NCBI GenBank assembly: GCA_020631735.1
Contig: CM036197.1
Coordinates: forward strand, 46,733,880-46,797,879
DNA: 64,000 nucleotides
Direction: 5' to 3'
Origin: Saccharum officinarum
Lineage: Eukaryota; Streptophyta; Magnoliopsida; Poales; Poaceae
Positions 46,894 to 58,838 of the stretch are shown here, piece by piece. Position numbers and translations under genes: made by a program. The number at the start of each line of letters is the position of its first letter. Positions within the stretch are counted from its first letter, which is position 1. The notes below the pieces were generated by a model that was not told the origin of the DNA, searched no databases, and saw nothing but the letters and a program-made list of their open reading frames with translations.

Positions 46894-47845
46894 CCTATAT
46901 CACAAGGGTTAGCAATATTGTGTGATTGATCATTTGACCCAAGTGATGAACTCTCACTAGTTTTAGTTTCTTCATTAGAAAGTTTCTTAGTGAGTAAAGC
47001 ATGATCTCGTACCAAGTTATCATGAGAAACACTAAGTTCCTCATGAACTAATTTTAGCTCCTCATGTGAACAAGTAGTAACATAAAGTAGATACTTTTGT
47101 TGTTCACATATGTTCTTTAGAAATGAGTTTTTATTTTCTAATTTACTTGTTTTTGCCATCTCATTTCTTAAAGACATGGTCATGCTATCAAGTCTACTAG
47201 CAAGCTCATCATATGAATCAACATGATCAACCACATTTGCATTAGATACCTTAGTGTCACCTTATGACATGAAGCAATGTGGTGTAGTGGATGGGCTTGT
47301 AGTAGAATGTCATCCGGGCATGAACCATCATCATCACTATCAAGTATGCATGGAGTAGCATCTTCAATTGCATCACTTGAGGCATCACCATCAATCTTGC
47401 CAAGTGAACTTGTAGTGGATCGATCATCATCATCACTTAACCATGAGGTGGAGCAATCCTCCACAACCATGGTGTTGTGGTCATGCTCGACATCCTCATG
47501 TGCCTCCTCTTTAGGCTCATCATCATCATTGGAGATCGTCCCATATTTCTCATTAAGATAAATCCAAATCTCATGGGCGGACTTCATGTCCATGATCTCA
47601 CCAAATATGCTATCATCCATAGATTGATAGAAAATGTTAGTAGCTTGGTAATCGAGATGTAGGCATTTCTTTTGCGCTTGAGTTGTACCCTTTCTATCAA
47701 TTGCATGAGAAAAGCCCACATCTATGATCCACCACATTTGGAGAGAAATAAACTTAAAATTACAAGTCAACCAATTTCTCCACCATGCAAAGTGTGTGCC
47801 ATCAAAAGTGTACGGACACTCAACATCTAGCCCATAAGCCGCCAT
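46894..47845 (-). pseudogene. gag: SIRE/Maximus gag 5' half, frameshifted and interrupted
   Basis: The likely start ATG at 47845 opens MAAYGLDVECPYTFDGTHF, followed by WWRNWLTCNFKFISLQMWWI and SAHEIWIYLNEKYG, the UBN2-type Gag fold of copia elements. An acidic Asp-rich spacer follows. Near 47252-47256 one extra base shifts the frame; the continuation (VDHVDSYDELASRLDSM, then a predicted coiled coil through LKLVHEELSVSHDNLV) is open to the insertion point at 46893. The rest of gag (zinc knuckles) lies at 34253-38507. Gag would form the particle around the element RNA; this copy is inactive. Confidence 0.88.
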
Positions 47846-47882
47846 CCTCTCGGGTCGGTGAAGACCACAAATCAGAGATCTC

Positions 47883-47894
47883 GCTCTGATACCA
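47883..47894 (-). promoter_or_regulatory. SIRE/Maximus primer-binding site (initiator tRNA-Met type)
   Basis: The minus strand reads TGGTATCAGAGC, the standard complement of the 3' end of initiator tRNA-Met used by most plant copia elements. It lies two bases from the LTR end at 47897 and 38 bases upstream of the gag start. It fixes the orientation of the whole element as minus. Confidence 0.93.
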
Positions 47895-47896
47895 CG

Positions 47897-49846
47897 TGTA
47901 AGGTCAAGATGGCAGACTAGAGGGGGTGAATAGTCCTTTTTAAAATTAATCACGCCGGCTAACCGAAATAAATGTGGAATTAAAACTATCGGTCTAGCTA
48001 AGACTACACCCCTCTATCTATGTTTACAAGTACCTTACAAAGATCCTAATTAAGCAACAAAGGTGTCGGGCTAGCTAGAGCTCACCTAATCAATTCTAGA
48101 GCAAGCTCACACAAACCTAGGCACTAGTACTTTGACAACCGAGGAAGCTCCTACACAACTAGTAATGCAAAAGCACAAAGCACCTAAGCTTACTAGCAAT
48201 GCTCAATAATAAGGCTACACATGCCAAATTAGAGAGCACAAATTACTTAGCTACACAAACTAAGCAATATGACTAACAAGGTTACTAATACCAAATTAGC
48301 CACGCAAGGGAGCTACTTCTAGCTACACAAGTAAGAAGGTAACTAGCAAGTTACACAAGCAAAACTAATTTCAAGAGCAACTACAAAAGCGCAATGTATA
48401 TGAAAGTAAATACAAGCTTGTGTAACGGGGATGCAAGCCAATCGGAAGACAAGGATGACACAGCAATTTTTCTCTCGAGGTTCATGTGCTTGCCAACACG
48501 CTAGTCCCCGTTGTGTCGACCGCTCACTTGGTGGTTCGATGGCTAATTGGCATCACCTGCCAAGCTCACACATCGGGCACCACAAGAACCTATCCACAAG
48601 TGAGGGTAGCTCAATGACACTCTTTACTAGAGTTGCTCTTCGCGGCTCTCGCGGGGCGAGCACAATGCCCCTCACAAAGCTCTTCTCCGCAGCACCGCAC
48701 AAGCTTCTTGCGGGCTTTGATGGAGATCACGCCACTAAGCCATCTAGGAGGTGGCAACCTCCAAGAGTAACAAGCACCACCGGCTTGCAACTTGATCACC
48801 TAGTGCCACTCGATACAACCTCACAATGCAACACACTAGAATCACACTCACTCGCAATCGGATCACACTCTTGCAAGCACAAGTGAGTTAGAGGGCTCCT
48901 AAGCACTCTCTAAGCATGGACACTCAGTCCCAAGGGTGCTCAACCAGCCAAATGCCTAAGCTCCACCTCTATTTATAGCCCCAAGCCAAATAGAGCTGCT
49001 AGAGCAAAGCTATACTTTCTGCGAGGGCACCGGACACGACGGTGGTGGCATCGCCCTAGGGGTGGCGGTGCCCCCCCAACGGTTACTTCCCAACGGCTAG
49101 AAAACTAGTCGTTGGTCATTGGACAGGGGTGGCGGTGACCACTCGGCCAACACCCCTAAAATCCTCAGCCTCTGGATTAAAGGGGCGGTGCACGGCCATC
49201 ACCATGGCGGTGACTAGGCGGTGCACCGCCATGCCCATGGCGGTGTACACCGTCACGTCTAGTGACAGCCCTTCTACTGCCCTTCGAAACCAAGTCCAAG
49301 TGGACACCGCCACGGGGTTGGTAGTGCACCGGACAGGGGGTGGTGGTGCCACCCAGGCAGCACCCTGAGCCTGGTTTTGCCTCCTCTTCTTCACCAACTT
49401 CTTCACCTTTGTAAATGTGATAACACTACCAAATGATCACCACCATGTGCACGTGTGTTAGCTTTTTATAAATATTTTTTCTAAAGGATTAGCACTCTTT
49501 TCACCACGCCACTCGATCCTAACACGTATGCAAAGTTAGATCGCTCAAGTGACACTAGATGACCGATATGCAAACAAGTTTACCTCTCTTAATAGTACGA
49601 CCATCTATCCTAAACCCGGTCATCAACTTCTCTATACACCTATGACCAGTGAAATGGAAAGCCCTACACATATACCTTTGCCATGCGCATTTCAATCCAT
49701 CTCCTCCAATGTCGATGCAACACATGCACCAACATGATCAACAATGATATGATCCGCTTCATATCATCACATGATCATATTGGTTCATCGATCTTGACTT
49801 CACTTGCTCTTTACCATTACATCGGTCCATCGGTGCCAAGTCTTGC
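47897..49846 (-). mobile_element. SIRE/Maximus 5' LTR, part next to the PBS
   Basis: It matches 31965-33930 of the left LTR, with scattered substitutions. It is cut at AAGTCTTGC by insertion of a gypsy solo LTR; the remaining 325 bases are at 56602-56926. The two pieces sum to ~2.28 kb, the same as the intact LTRs. Confidence 0.9.
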
Positions 49847-52800
49847 TATGGTAGAACCTCCTAAATTATATGGCCCACATGTACTTGTCATTGTCTTAAA
49901 GACCTCTAACAACCATACATATGTATCACAGAACTTAAGAAGTCTGTCGGGTGTCCTCGGGCAACCCGAATCATCCATATTTTACAACTCACACATGATC
50001 AACAAAGGAGTAACTACAACATTACAACATTTGATACAAAACTTACATAAGAGTGCGGAAGAATAACAACAATAGATTTACAAATCATGATTAAGTTAAC
50101 TTTTTTCAAACTTAACTTAAATGGTGGAAGTCGAGTAGAACTACATAAGACAACTTAGGTAGAGCACCTAAGTCAGGAGAGGACAACTAGATCATGTCAA
50201 GCCCATCGACATGACTTGATTAGCATCACCAGTCAGTACCTGCAACAGGGGTTAACAAACTCTGAGTACTCAATTGTACTCCGCAAGACTTACCCGACAA
50301 AAAGAAAAGACTCCAAGGATATGTTGGTTTAAGGGAAGTAGTGGAGCTAGAAAAGAGGAGTTGTGCAGTAAAGCTTTACTATAAGTGGATCCTTACTTTC
50401 AATATTTTAAACAAGTTGTAGCATTAGTTTCAGTGAAGCTTATTATAGCTAGATTTGCACCTGTTCTATCTCAATCACTTGTATTAAGCATCACATTTCA
50501 TATTCATCTCTTCATTTCCTTTCCATGGTCACCATATTCCATTGTTAACTACGATGTAGGTCAGGCGATCGAGTCTCCTTAACTGAGGAGCAACGATGAT
50601 TCAAATCGATTATACCCAGCTGGGGATCCCTAACCACATGACATATGTAGGACTCAAACCTACATATATCAACCTTCACCTGGATCCTCCAAAACATGAC
50701 CGGGTCCAGCGCCACCCGAGAGTACAGTACGCCTCCAATCTAGCCCTTGGCCACGAGGGTACACACTACTCTCGCCATCTCTCCACTTCCAGTGCGTGGT
50801 TGGTCGTTCACATAATAGAATTACCGAGGTCTTAGGCTTACTGGAGCATGTGACCAGTTGCAAAGTCTCGAAACATAGGCGAGCCTACAACGGTATGGTC
50901 CTTAACCGACACAGACGGAGCACTACATCGACTCATTTCACGATGCAAGCCACCCGCCCGGTCTCCGCTTAATATTACCATATTCACATTCATATGCTCT
51001 CATGACCGAAAGGTCTTGATGGCTAGAGGGGGTGAATAGCCTTTTAAAAAATTCTACAAAGACAAGCTAAACAAGTTTATCAATATAACAAATAGCGAGA
51101 AGCGAGTTTTGCTTAGCCTACGGGGTGTTTGCAAGCCACCTAACCAATTCACAATCCTAGTAAATTTGCACTCAACCGCACAAGTTAAACCGCACAACTT
51201 AGCTACAACTAAAGCTAACTAGCTACACTAACAAGCTAGCAAGGTAACTAAGAAATTAATACAAGAGAGAGTTAGGAGGGTATCACCGATGGGCGAAGTA
51301 TTGAGCCAACCAATCAATATGATCAAGAGATGAATTTCACAATACACAACCACCGGGATCGATTAATCACAATAAGAAAGTGATGACATAAGATTTATCC
51401 CAAGGTTCACGTGCTTGCTAGCACGCTAGTCCCCGTTGTGTCCCTCTTCACCACGTGGTTCGGTGGCTAATCGATCACACACCGAGCCTCTCAAAAGGCG
51501 CCATAAGAACCTACTAAATGGCAAAAGGTTACAAATGACACGAGCAATCCACTAATGTTGCCTTTGGCGCTTCGCCGAGGTAGGCACAAACCCCTCACAA
51601 TCACCGAAGGTGGCCAAGAACAATCACCAACTCTTATCAATGCCTCCAAGCTGCTCCAAGCCGTCTAGGTGGCGGCAACCACCAAGAGAAATAAGAATCC
51701 CACAGCAAATCAACCACCAAGTGCCAACTAGATGCAATCTCACAATGCAAATGCACTTGGATCACTCAATCTCACTTCGAATATGCAAAGAAGCAAGAGA
51801 GATGAGTGGGAGGGGAGTTGCTTAGCTCAAAGTGCTCACAAGTATGTCAAAGAATATAATAGAGTAAGCCTTGAGCCAGCTAATAAGTATTTAAAGATGT
51901 ACCCCTTCGAATAGAGCCGTTAGACACTTGATTCAGCTGTAGTCACACTGACCGGACGCGCTGGTCGCACAGATCGTACGCGCGAAGCTTGACCGGACAC
52001 GCTGGTCTCGTAACCGACCGGACGCGCTAGTCAAGTCTGAGTAGCGCCAGCGAGTCAGCGACCGGATGCCCTGTTAGACGAACCAGACGCCACAGTGCTA
52101 GCGTCCGGTTGGAGTTCGGTAAGCTCCCACAACGACCGACGCGTCCGGTCGAACATGACCGGACGCGCCACCACGTCCAATCAGAAGACCAAGATGCGTG
52201 CAAACCTAGAGCACTGAGCAGACGTGTCCGGTCAAACAGAGACCGCGTCTGGTCCAGCGTCCGGTCACCTCTGTGACCTCCGTTCGCCTCCGTTTAATTC
52301 ACCCTTTCACATATGAACTAGACTAAGTATGTGTGTCACTTTAGCACATGTTTTAGCTCGTGAAACAACATGTGACAACGCCTCCAAATCTCGACATTAG
52401 CGTAAAGGAAAATAGGCGTTTCAATTCCTCGAAAGCGCCGAATCCTGCCTCGCAAGTTCGACGGGAGGGAGAGAGGACCCCAAACCCTCTCTACCGCTCA
52501 AACTCCACCGCCTTCGCAAATGTGCTAACACCACCAAGTGATCTCATCATGTGCGAGTGTGTTAGTATTTTTACAATCATTTTTCGAGGCGTTATTAGTT
52601 CTATCCAAATGCATATGATTATGAAATGCACACCTAGAGGCACTTAGGAGTTCAATAGCCACGCCATTCCCCTCTTTATAGTACGGCTATCTATCCTATA
52701 ATGTAACCACACCCACTAGGTGTCTTAGTTACTAAAACACAACCCTTAAGCATATACCTTTGCCTTGATCATGTAGGGTTGCGTCCAAATTCAAGTGTGG

Positions 52801-55800
52801 CCATCATGATCACCATGTCCATCTTGCCACCAACCTTGGAATGTACTAATCCTCATATACTATATACAACTTAGGCATAGGATTAGTACTTAGGCATTGT
52901 CACTAATTACCAACACCAAACATAGAGCTTTCAATGACCCATCATTAGGTCAGGAGAAGCAAAGGTAAACCTATTTCTCACGAACGATGAAATCACCATT
53001 TGACTTGTATCGAAGTCTAAGCATTACTAAGCATAAGAGATCGACCTACACATACTAGTGGTATATCATCTGGATATAAATGGAGATTAAGGTAATTATG
53101 CAGCAACGGTATCAACCAACTCATACTAACATAATGCACATTACACTAGACTTAAGGTGTAATAAAGCATTTATAAAACAGAAGAGTGGTTGTATGTCTA
53201 GGGCTTGCCTGCATTGCAGCGGTGGTTAGTTCTCGTAGAAGTCAAGTTTGACACCAACACCACGGGTGGATCACCTTCTCTTAAGCTTGATCGACACGAT
53301 CCAAAACACTCTCGTATAAACTACACGTATATAAATAATGCATGGTTTAGCATGATGGATGCATGACATGATGCATGAAGTACATTGGTGAAATATAACA
53401 AGATCAATTAGCTTGAGTACAACTTTCCTTCACGATACAAATGCAAGCAATTGTCACATAGCATCTTTAATTATTATCTTAACAAGTTAACCATGAACTT
53501 AACAAAGAGTAAAGCATATCACATATTATAAGAGTTAAGCAAGTCAAATCTATGATCATATCAACTTAACTTAAGCACTAGAGGTTAAGTCAGGCAACCA
53601 AGCATTACATAACTTATTATGCTAAGATAATGAAGTATCTCACACTTAACATACAAGTTATGAGTTTATTTGACATACAAACTTACTGACTAAAGCTACA
53701 TTAGAAGCATATACAAGCAGTATGTAATGTCAAGCATATCTTAGCTTAAAGAATCGTTTATGATCTTCACATAAGCTAACTTAAACAACCAATTTAAGAC
53801 TTTTATAGAATCAGGACAACAGCATATACACAACTTCACTCAACCATAACTAAAGATCCAAGCATCTAATAAAGGTGATCTTAAACTTTTTTGGAAAGCT
53901 TTAGATAATTAACTACATTTGTCTAATTGCATAAAAAGCTAATTTCAAGGTTAACCAGGGCAAACATGCCAAAATTCTAGGTCTGCACAAATTCTAGACA
54001 GAAGACTCACAGTAACTTTAGAGGAGCAGATCTAGTTTTATCTATCCACAAGACATGTTCCTTAGCTTTCTAGAAAGCTTATCAAGTTGTCAATAACTTT
54101 CTTATTATCATCTTAAGATGATCCTACAACTAACAAGATCAAACAACACCACAAAAACAACTCTATCCAGATTTGGACAGAAAATATTACCTCACTTGCA
54201 ACAGCTATAAAATAGAGTTCTAGATTACCAACAATAGTGGTTCTTAACATTTTGGAAAGCTCATAAAAAGTACTACAACTTTATAAATATTACCAAGAGA
54301 TGACTCATAAGCTAAATAGTCCAATCATTTGCATCTTATAGATCAGGTCAGAAAGTAAACAGAATTTAATAGGCATCTTGCAAAATTTATAACTCTCAAA
54401 ACATTAGACTTAAAATCATGAAATTCTAGGAAATGAAAGATATGGAAGTTCTAAACAACTCTTTATTTACCATATCTACAGAAAACATAGTTTGCTTCCT
54501 CAATTTATTTGTAAATCAATTTAACACTATTTATCAAGCACTAAGTAAGAAGAGGCAATAACTCAATCGTATCACATCCAATGGTCATGAAATTTTTACC
54601 ACAGCACATACATAGTATCAGGAGACTACCCTAAAAATTTCACATCAATTGGAGCATGGAATCTATAGATATTAATTATTCTTTGAAACTCTAATTTCTA
54701 AGACAAATAAATAACCACCTACCCACAGCAAAAACTTTCTACTAAAACCTATCATATTATGACTCTACTGCATAGAGCTAGTAATGAGGATTCTAAAACA
54801 TCTTTATTTTCTATTTTATGATTTTTTTCTATGATTTGCTATGAATTTCCCAAAGTTTTCGCCGAAATAAGAAAAGAAAAAGAAAAACTGCACTGTTGGC
54901 ACTATTCACCTGAGTCACAGTCTTCGCACTTAGGCCCCTGGAAAAGCTTCTATTCTAGCGCGAAGCCCCTAGTCGTGATTTCTGAGCAGAGGAGGCGCCG
55001 GCGAGGCTCGGTTCTGGCCGGTTGATGCTCATCGGCGCGAAGGAGAGGCGGGAAGCATCCTGGGGCTCGTGCATATCCCGGTGGTCGTAGCTTGCCTGGA
55101 GGCGGCCCATGATCACCTGGCCACGTGTGCGTGCGGCGTTTGCAGCGTGCGTGTAGACGGCTGATGCTATAGGCGGTGCTCCAGTGGCCGTGGCGATTGG
55201 AGGAGGGGCTCGGGAGATGCAACGCGAGCTGGGGAAGGCAAAGGTGTGGCCGACTTGGGCGGAGGAAACTCGAAAGTAGCTGGCCATGGTGGACGGGTGG
55301 CCATGGCGGGCGGTTGCGGCGGCAACAGTTGCCGGGGCGATTCCGGTAGCTATAGACGAGGCGAGGAGGCCAGGGAGGAGCGTAAGGACTTGGCTAAGTT
55401 GCGTGCAAGAGGAATTGGGCTGCGGCGGCAAGACAACGGCGATAACGACCGACGAGCGGAGCTGTGCCAGTGGCAGCGGGAAAGAGAAAAGGGAGAGATG
55501 ACGGCCGGCGCAGCTTAAAACGGCACGGGCGAGGCTTCCAGGCGTTGCTAGCTCCAACTCAAACATGCCACCGTGACAGCTACGTGCCCGAGCGAAAGAG
55601 TGGCGAAAACGATCACGGCGGCGTGAACGGCAAGCAGCTGCGTGGCTGCTGCTCCTAGCGACTGAAACCACCTCATTCTCCTCTCCTTTTCTCCAAGATC
55701 CAAACAACAACTCAATCGACACCTTGAACAAAAGTTGTTCATCTACATGTCCTCTCCAACTTTTCTTAAGGAACCAGCACCCAAAACTTGATGGTTTGAA

Positions 55801-56601
55801 AAATATACAATTTTGAAGAGAGGCACTTTAACACTGGAACTGCATTTCAGTTAGAGCTTTGAAAAGCTAATTTGATTAGCTAACTTGTGACACTAATTAG
55901 TGATCACCCATTAATCAAGCATCACAATCAATGACACAACATCAAAGTTCAAACATTGCTCCAATCAAAGAAACTTAAGTTGCACCAATTTTATTAATGA
56001 AAATTGATTTCATAACTCACCAAAGATTGAACTTAAACACTGCTTTTCAGAACTTAGGTAAAAATGGCTAAGTTAGAAAATCAACCTTAAATCCCATCTT
56101 TGAGCTCCAAATTAAACATGTTTGACTTGGAAAATATTTCACTACTTTGCCTCTATTTCTCAGAGCACATTTTGAACAACAAAGTTTATTTTAGGAAAAT
56201 TTTATTTGCTTAAGCAAAGTCACATATAGAAATTCACATAGAACCTTAATTATTGTTCATGACATCATTCCATGCAACACATGTAAATCAACATTTGCAA
56301 CATAGGAAATATCACATTTGCAACATGGACATGCTCTTATTGAAACATTACTATACAACATATGAAACACTACCTATGCCACTCACATAAAAAAACATGT
56401 GATTACTTTACTTGAAACATATGAAACATTATGAATTCAACATAAAAGTGCTATAAATGCAACACATATGGGACACTATATGCAACATATTCATGCTATA
56501 CTTGAAACATGAAATGCGTTTATGCCTCATTGCTTGCTAATTATACATGATGATTAACATGATTAGGGTTTTGTTAATTTCATAACATCTAGGATGTTAC
56601 A
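49847..56601 (-). mobile_element. Gypsy (Tekay/Del-like) solo LTR, minus strand, carrying a nested SIRE solo LTR
   Basis: The minus strand begins TGTAACATCCTAGATG (56601) and ends near GGTTCTACCATA. It is flanked by a CTTGC target duplication (49842-49846 and 56602-56606). Without the nested LTR (51007-52933 and one CTTGC-independent TSD copy) it is ~4.8 kb. It matches the chromovirus LTRs at 9791-13742 in layout: terminal block, AT-rich stretch, GC-rich block (54950-55700), conserved ACTCTGAGTACTCAA/TTACCCG block near 50260-50295 and GTCCTTAACCGACACAGACGG near 50900. Reading frames in the GC-rich block (up to 258 codons) are not genes. Confidence 0.8.
51007..52933 (-). mobile_element. SIRE/Maximus-type solo LTR inside the gypsy solo LTR
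   Basis: 1927 bases, flanked by ATGAC on both sides (51002-51006 and 52934-52938). The minus strand begins TGAAAGCTCTATGTTTGG. The other end (CGAAAGGTCTTGATGGC in plus reading) matches the family terminus, but the final CA is CG. It is a distinct subfamily from the LTRs at 19384 and 47897 and the closest match to the fragments at 1281-1707 and 5127-5394. The stretch 51940-52270 repeats CCGGACGCG-like motifs. Confidence 0.88.
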
Positions 56602-56926
56602 CTTGCTCAAGTTTCACCATCACACATGGTCCCTCGCTTCAAAGCCTCCGACTTGTCCTTCACACTTGCAACCGGTCCATCGAGCCAAGTCATGTCTTGA
56701 TCTTCTCCACCTTGATCACATGACTCAATGTCATATCTCATGTGCAATGAGCACCTTCATCAACACATGTGTAAGCTTTGCAATATTTTCGAGCCATCTT
56801 CACCGTCATGGCATATGTTGCTTACACATATGTACCCGCGGACTAATCTTCTGTGTATCTCACATAAACACAATTAGTCCACCTAAGGTTGTCACTCAAT
56901 TACCAAAACCAAACAAGGACCTTTCA
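56602..56926 (-). mobile_element. SIRE/Maximus 5' LTR, outer end
   Basis: It resumes at CTTGCTCAAG after the inserted gypsy LTR and runs to CAAGGACCTTTCA, the outer boundary of the element. It aligns with the right ends of the LTRs at 21672 and 34252. Confidence 0.9.
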
Positions 56927-57261
56927 CTGGCATGTAAAATAATAGTCGTATAATTACGGAGGGCGAAGGTTAAGACATTACGAAGCATATGTTAAATATG
57001 CATAAGGAGTAAATGCCTTTGGCTACGGCGCCGTAATTACCTTAGTCAAGTAGATTGGATTGCCAAAGGCTTATCGCAATGACTTAAATCCCTCGCTCCA
57101 GATTTAATCTCTGTTCTCCGAAGGCTGCACCCCTTTGACATATCTCTTATCCCTTCCTCATTAGACTATTCTCTTGCATAACAAACACTAACCTTTTATA
57201 CGAGCGTCAAAAGTGTCCTCTTGTAGAAACATACTACGGAGTATTGCATAAGTTTGATTTA
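56927..57261. other. Intergenic DNA, no gene seen
   Basis: This unique-looking sequence lies between the retroelement nest and a long-inverted-repeat element. It has no usable reading frame and no visible repeat structure. Confidence 0.5.
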
Positions 57262-58790
57262 CCTCCCTCAATTAGAAAACCAGTTTTTTATACTCCTTCA
57301 ACTATTGAAATTGTACGATTTACCTTCACGAGTGGTTTTGAGAGTGGTTTTTGGGGCACCAAGTCAGCCACGAGGAAGGTAAATTAAATTTTCATGATAG
57401 TTCAAGGAGGTCAATTAGACTTTATATAAAAAATTATAGAAATATTTTTTTCAAAAAATATCTATTTGTTTTTTCTAAAATAAATATGCATTTAAAAAAA
57501 ACCAAAATCCAATTTGCTATTATAAAATTTGTTTTAACTCAAAAAAAATATGAAACTAGTTTCATATTTTTTAAATCATGATTCGCCTTTTTTCTAAAAT
57601 AAATATGCATTTAAAAATACCAAAATCCAATTTGTTATTATAAAATTTGTTTTAACTCAAAAAATATGAAACTAGTTTCATATTTTTTTTCTAAAATCAT
57701 GCTTCTCCTTTTTGTTCCTTTCTTAAAATTATTTAAAACTTATATCGTCTCCTAAAATTTAAAACTTGGCCAAATACAAAATTTGACATCACATATTTAG
57801 CACGAGGCAATTTAGATAGGCTGAGAATGCTAGACTTCATATGCTTCCTAAAATCGTGGTCCAGATTATGGTGGCTAACTGAAAAGAAATATAGAACATG
57901 ATTTTAAAGGAAAAATATGAAACTGGTTTAATATTTTTCTAGGTTGAAATAAATTTTATAATATTAAATCATACTTTAATATTTTAAATACAAATTTGTT
58001 CTATAAAATTGTGTGAATAATATTTTGGAAACTTATTTATACAAATTTTTAGGAGCATGATTTTAGGTAAATTGTGAAAGATGTTTCATATATTTCGAGT
58101 TAAAATAAATTTTCTATGATTTTTGTAATATTAAATCAAATTTTAGTATGTTTAAATGCATACTTATTCTAGAAAAATATTTAGATTTTTTTGAAAATTC
58201 CTATATATTTTTTTATAAAGTCTAATTGATCTTTTTAAACTATCATGAAAGTCTGACTTACCCTCTCGTGACTGATTTGGCACCATGTACTGCACTAACT
58301 CAAAAGAAATATAGAACATGATTTTAAAGAAAAAATATGAAATGGTTTATATTTTTCTAAGTTGAAATAATTTTTCTATGATTTTTTTAATATTAAATCA
58401 TACTTTAATATTTTAAATACAAATTTGTTCTATAAAATTGTGTGAATAATATTTTGAAAACTTATTTATACAACTTTTGGGAGCATGATTTTAGGAAATT
58501 GTGAAAGATTTTCATATATTTCGAGTTAAAACAAATTTTCTATGATTTTGTAATATTAAATCAGATTTTAGTATGTTAAAATATTTGGATTTTTTTGAAA
58601 TTTATTCCTATTTTTTTATAAAGTCTAATTGATCTTTTTAAACTATCGTGGAAGTCTGACTTACCCTCTCGTGACTGATTTGGCACCACGTACTGCGCTA
58701 CGTGAGCCAAAACCACTCGCATACCACCCAGGAAGGTATATTGGTTTCAATATAGTTGGAGAAATTAAAAAAAACTTTTTCCAAAAGACT
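57262..58790. mobile_element. Long terminal-inverted-repeat (foldback/MULE-like) element, AT-rich
   Basis: The left ~190 bases (CTCCTTCAACTATTGAAA, ACGAGTGGTTTTG, CAAGTCAGCCACGAGG, GGTCAATTAGACTTTATA) recur inverted at about 58600-58790 (AAGTCTAATTGATC, CCTCTCGTGACTGATTTGGC, AAAACCACTCGCATA, CAATATAGTTGGAG). The interior is non-coding and AT-rich, with two tandem duplications: ~115 bases at 57470-57700 and ~410 bases at 57885-58700, the latter including part of the right inverted repeat. The target duplication was not resolved, so the ends are approximate. Confidence 0.65.
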
Positions 58791-58838
58791 AAAACCGCGA
58801 GAGATTCAATTCTCTCGGCCCAATATATAATACTCACC

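Larger units (their letters stand above)
31965..56926 (-). mobile_element. SIRE/Maximus-type Ty1/copia element, minus strand, with three nested insertions
   Basis: The 5' LTR is on the right (47897-56926, split) and the 3' LTR on the left (31965-34252). The PBS and gag start lie inside the 5' LTR. Removing the inserted 38508-46893 leaves an internal region of only ~5.26 kb that shows gag but no pol domains, so it is either deleted or a non-autonomous derivative. The flanks TTGGT (31960-31964) and CTGGC (56927-56931) may be a decayed 5-bp target duplication. The two LTRs differ visibly along their length, so the insertion is not recent. Confidence 0.85.

Noticed and set aside
48431..48886. 151-codon plus-strand reading frame
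   Set aside because: It lies wholly within a SIRE LTR and on the strand opposite to the element's transcription. The equivalent frame is broken in the two other LTR copies.
54955..55731. 258-codon minus-strand reading frame
   Set aside because: It lies in the GC-rich block of the minus-strand gypsy solo LTR. There is no recognisable domain, and competing frames run on the other strand.
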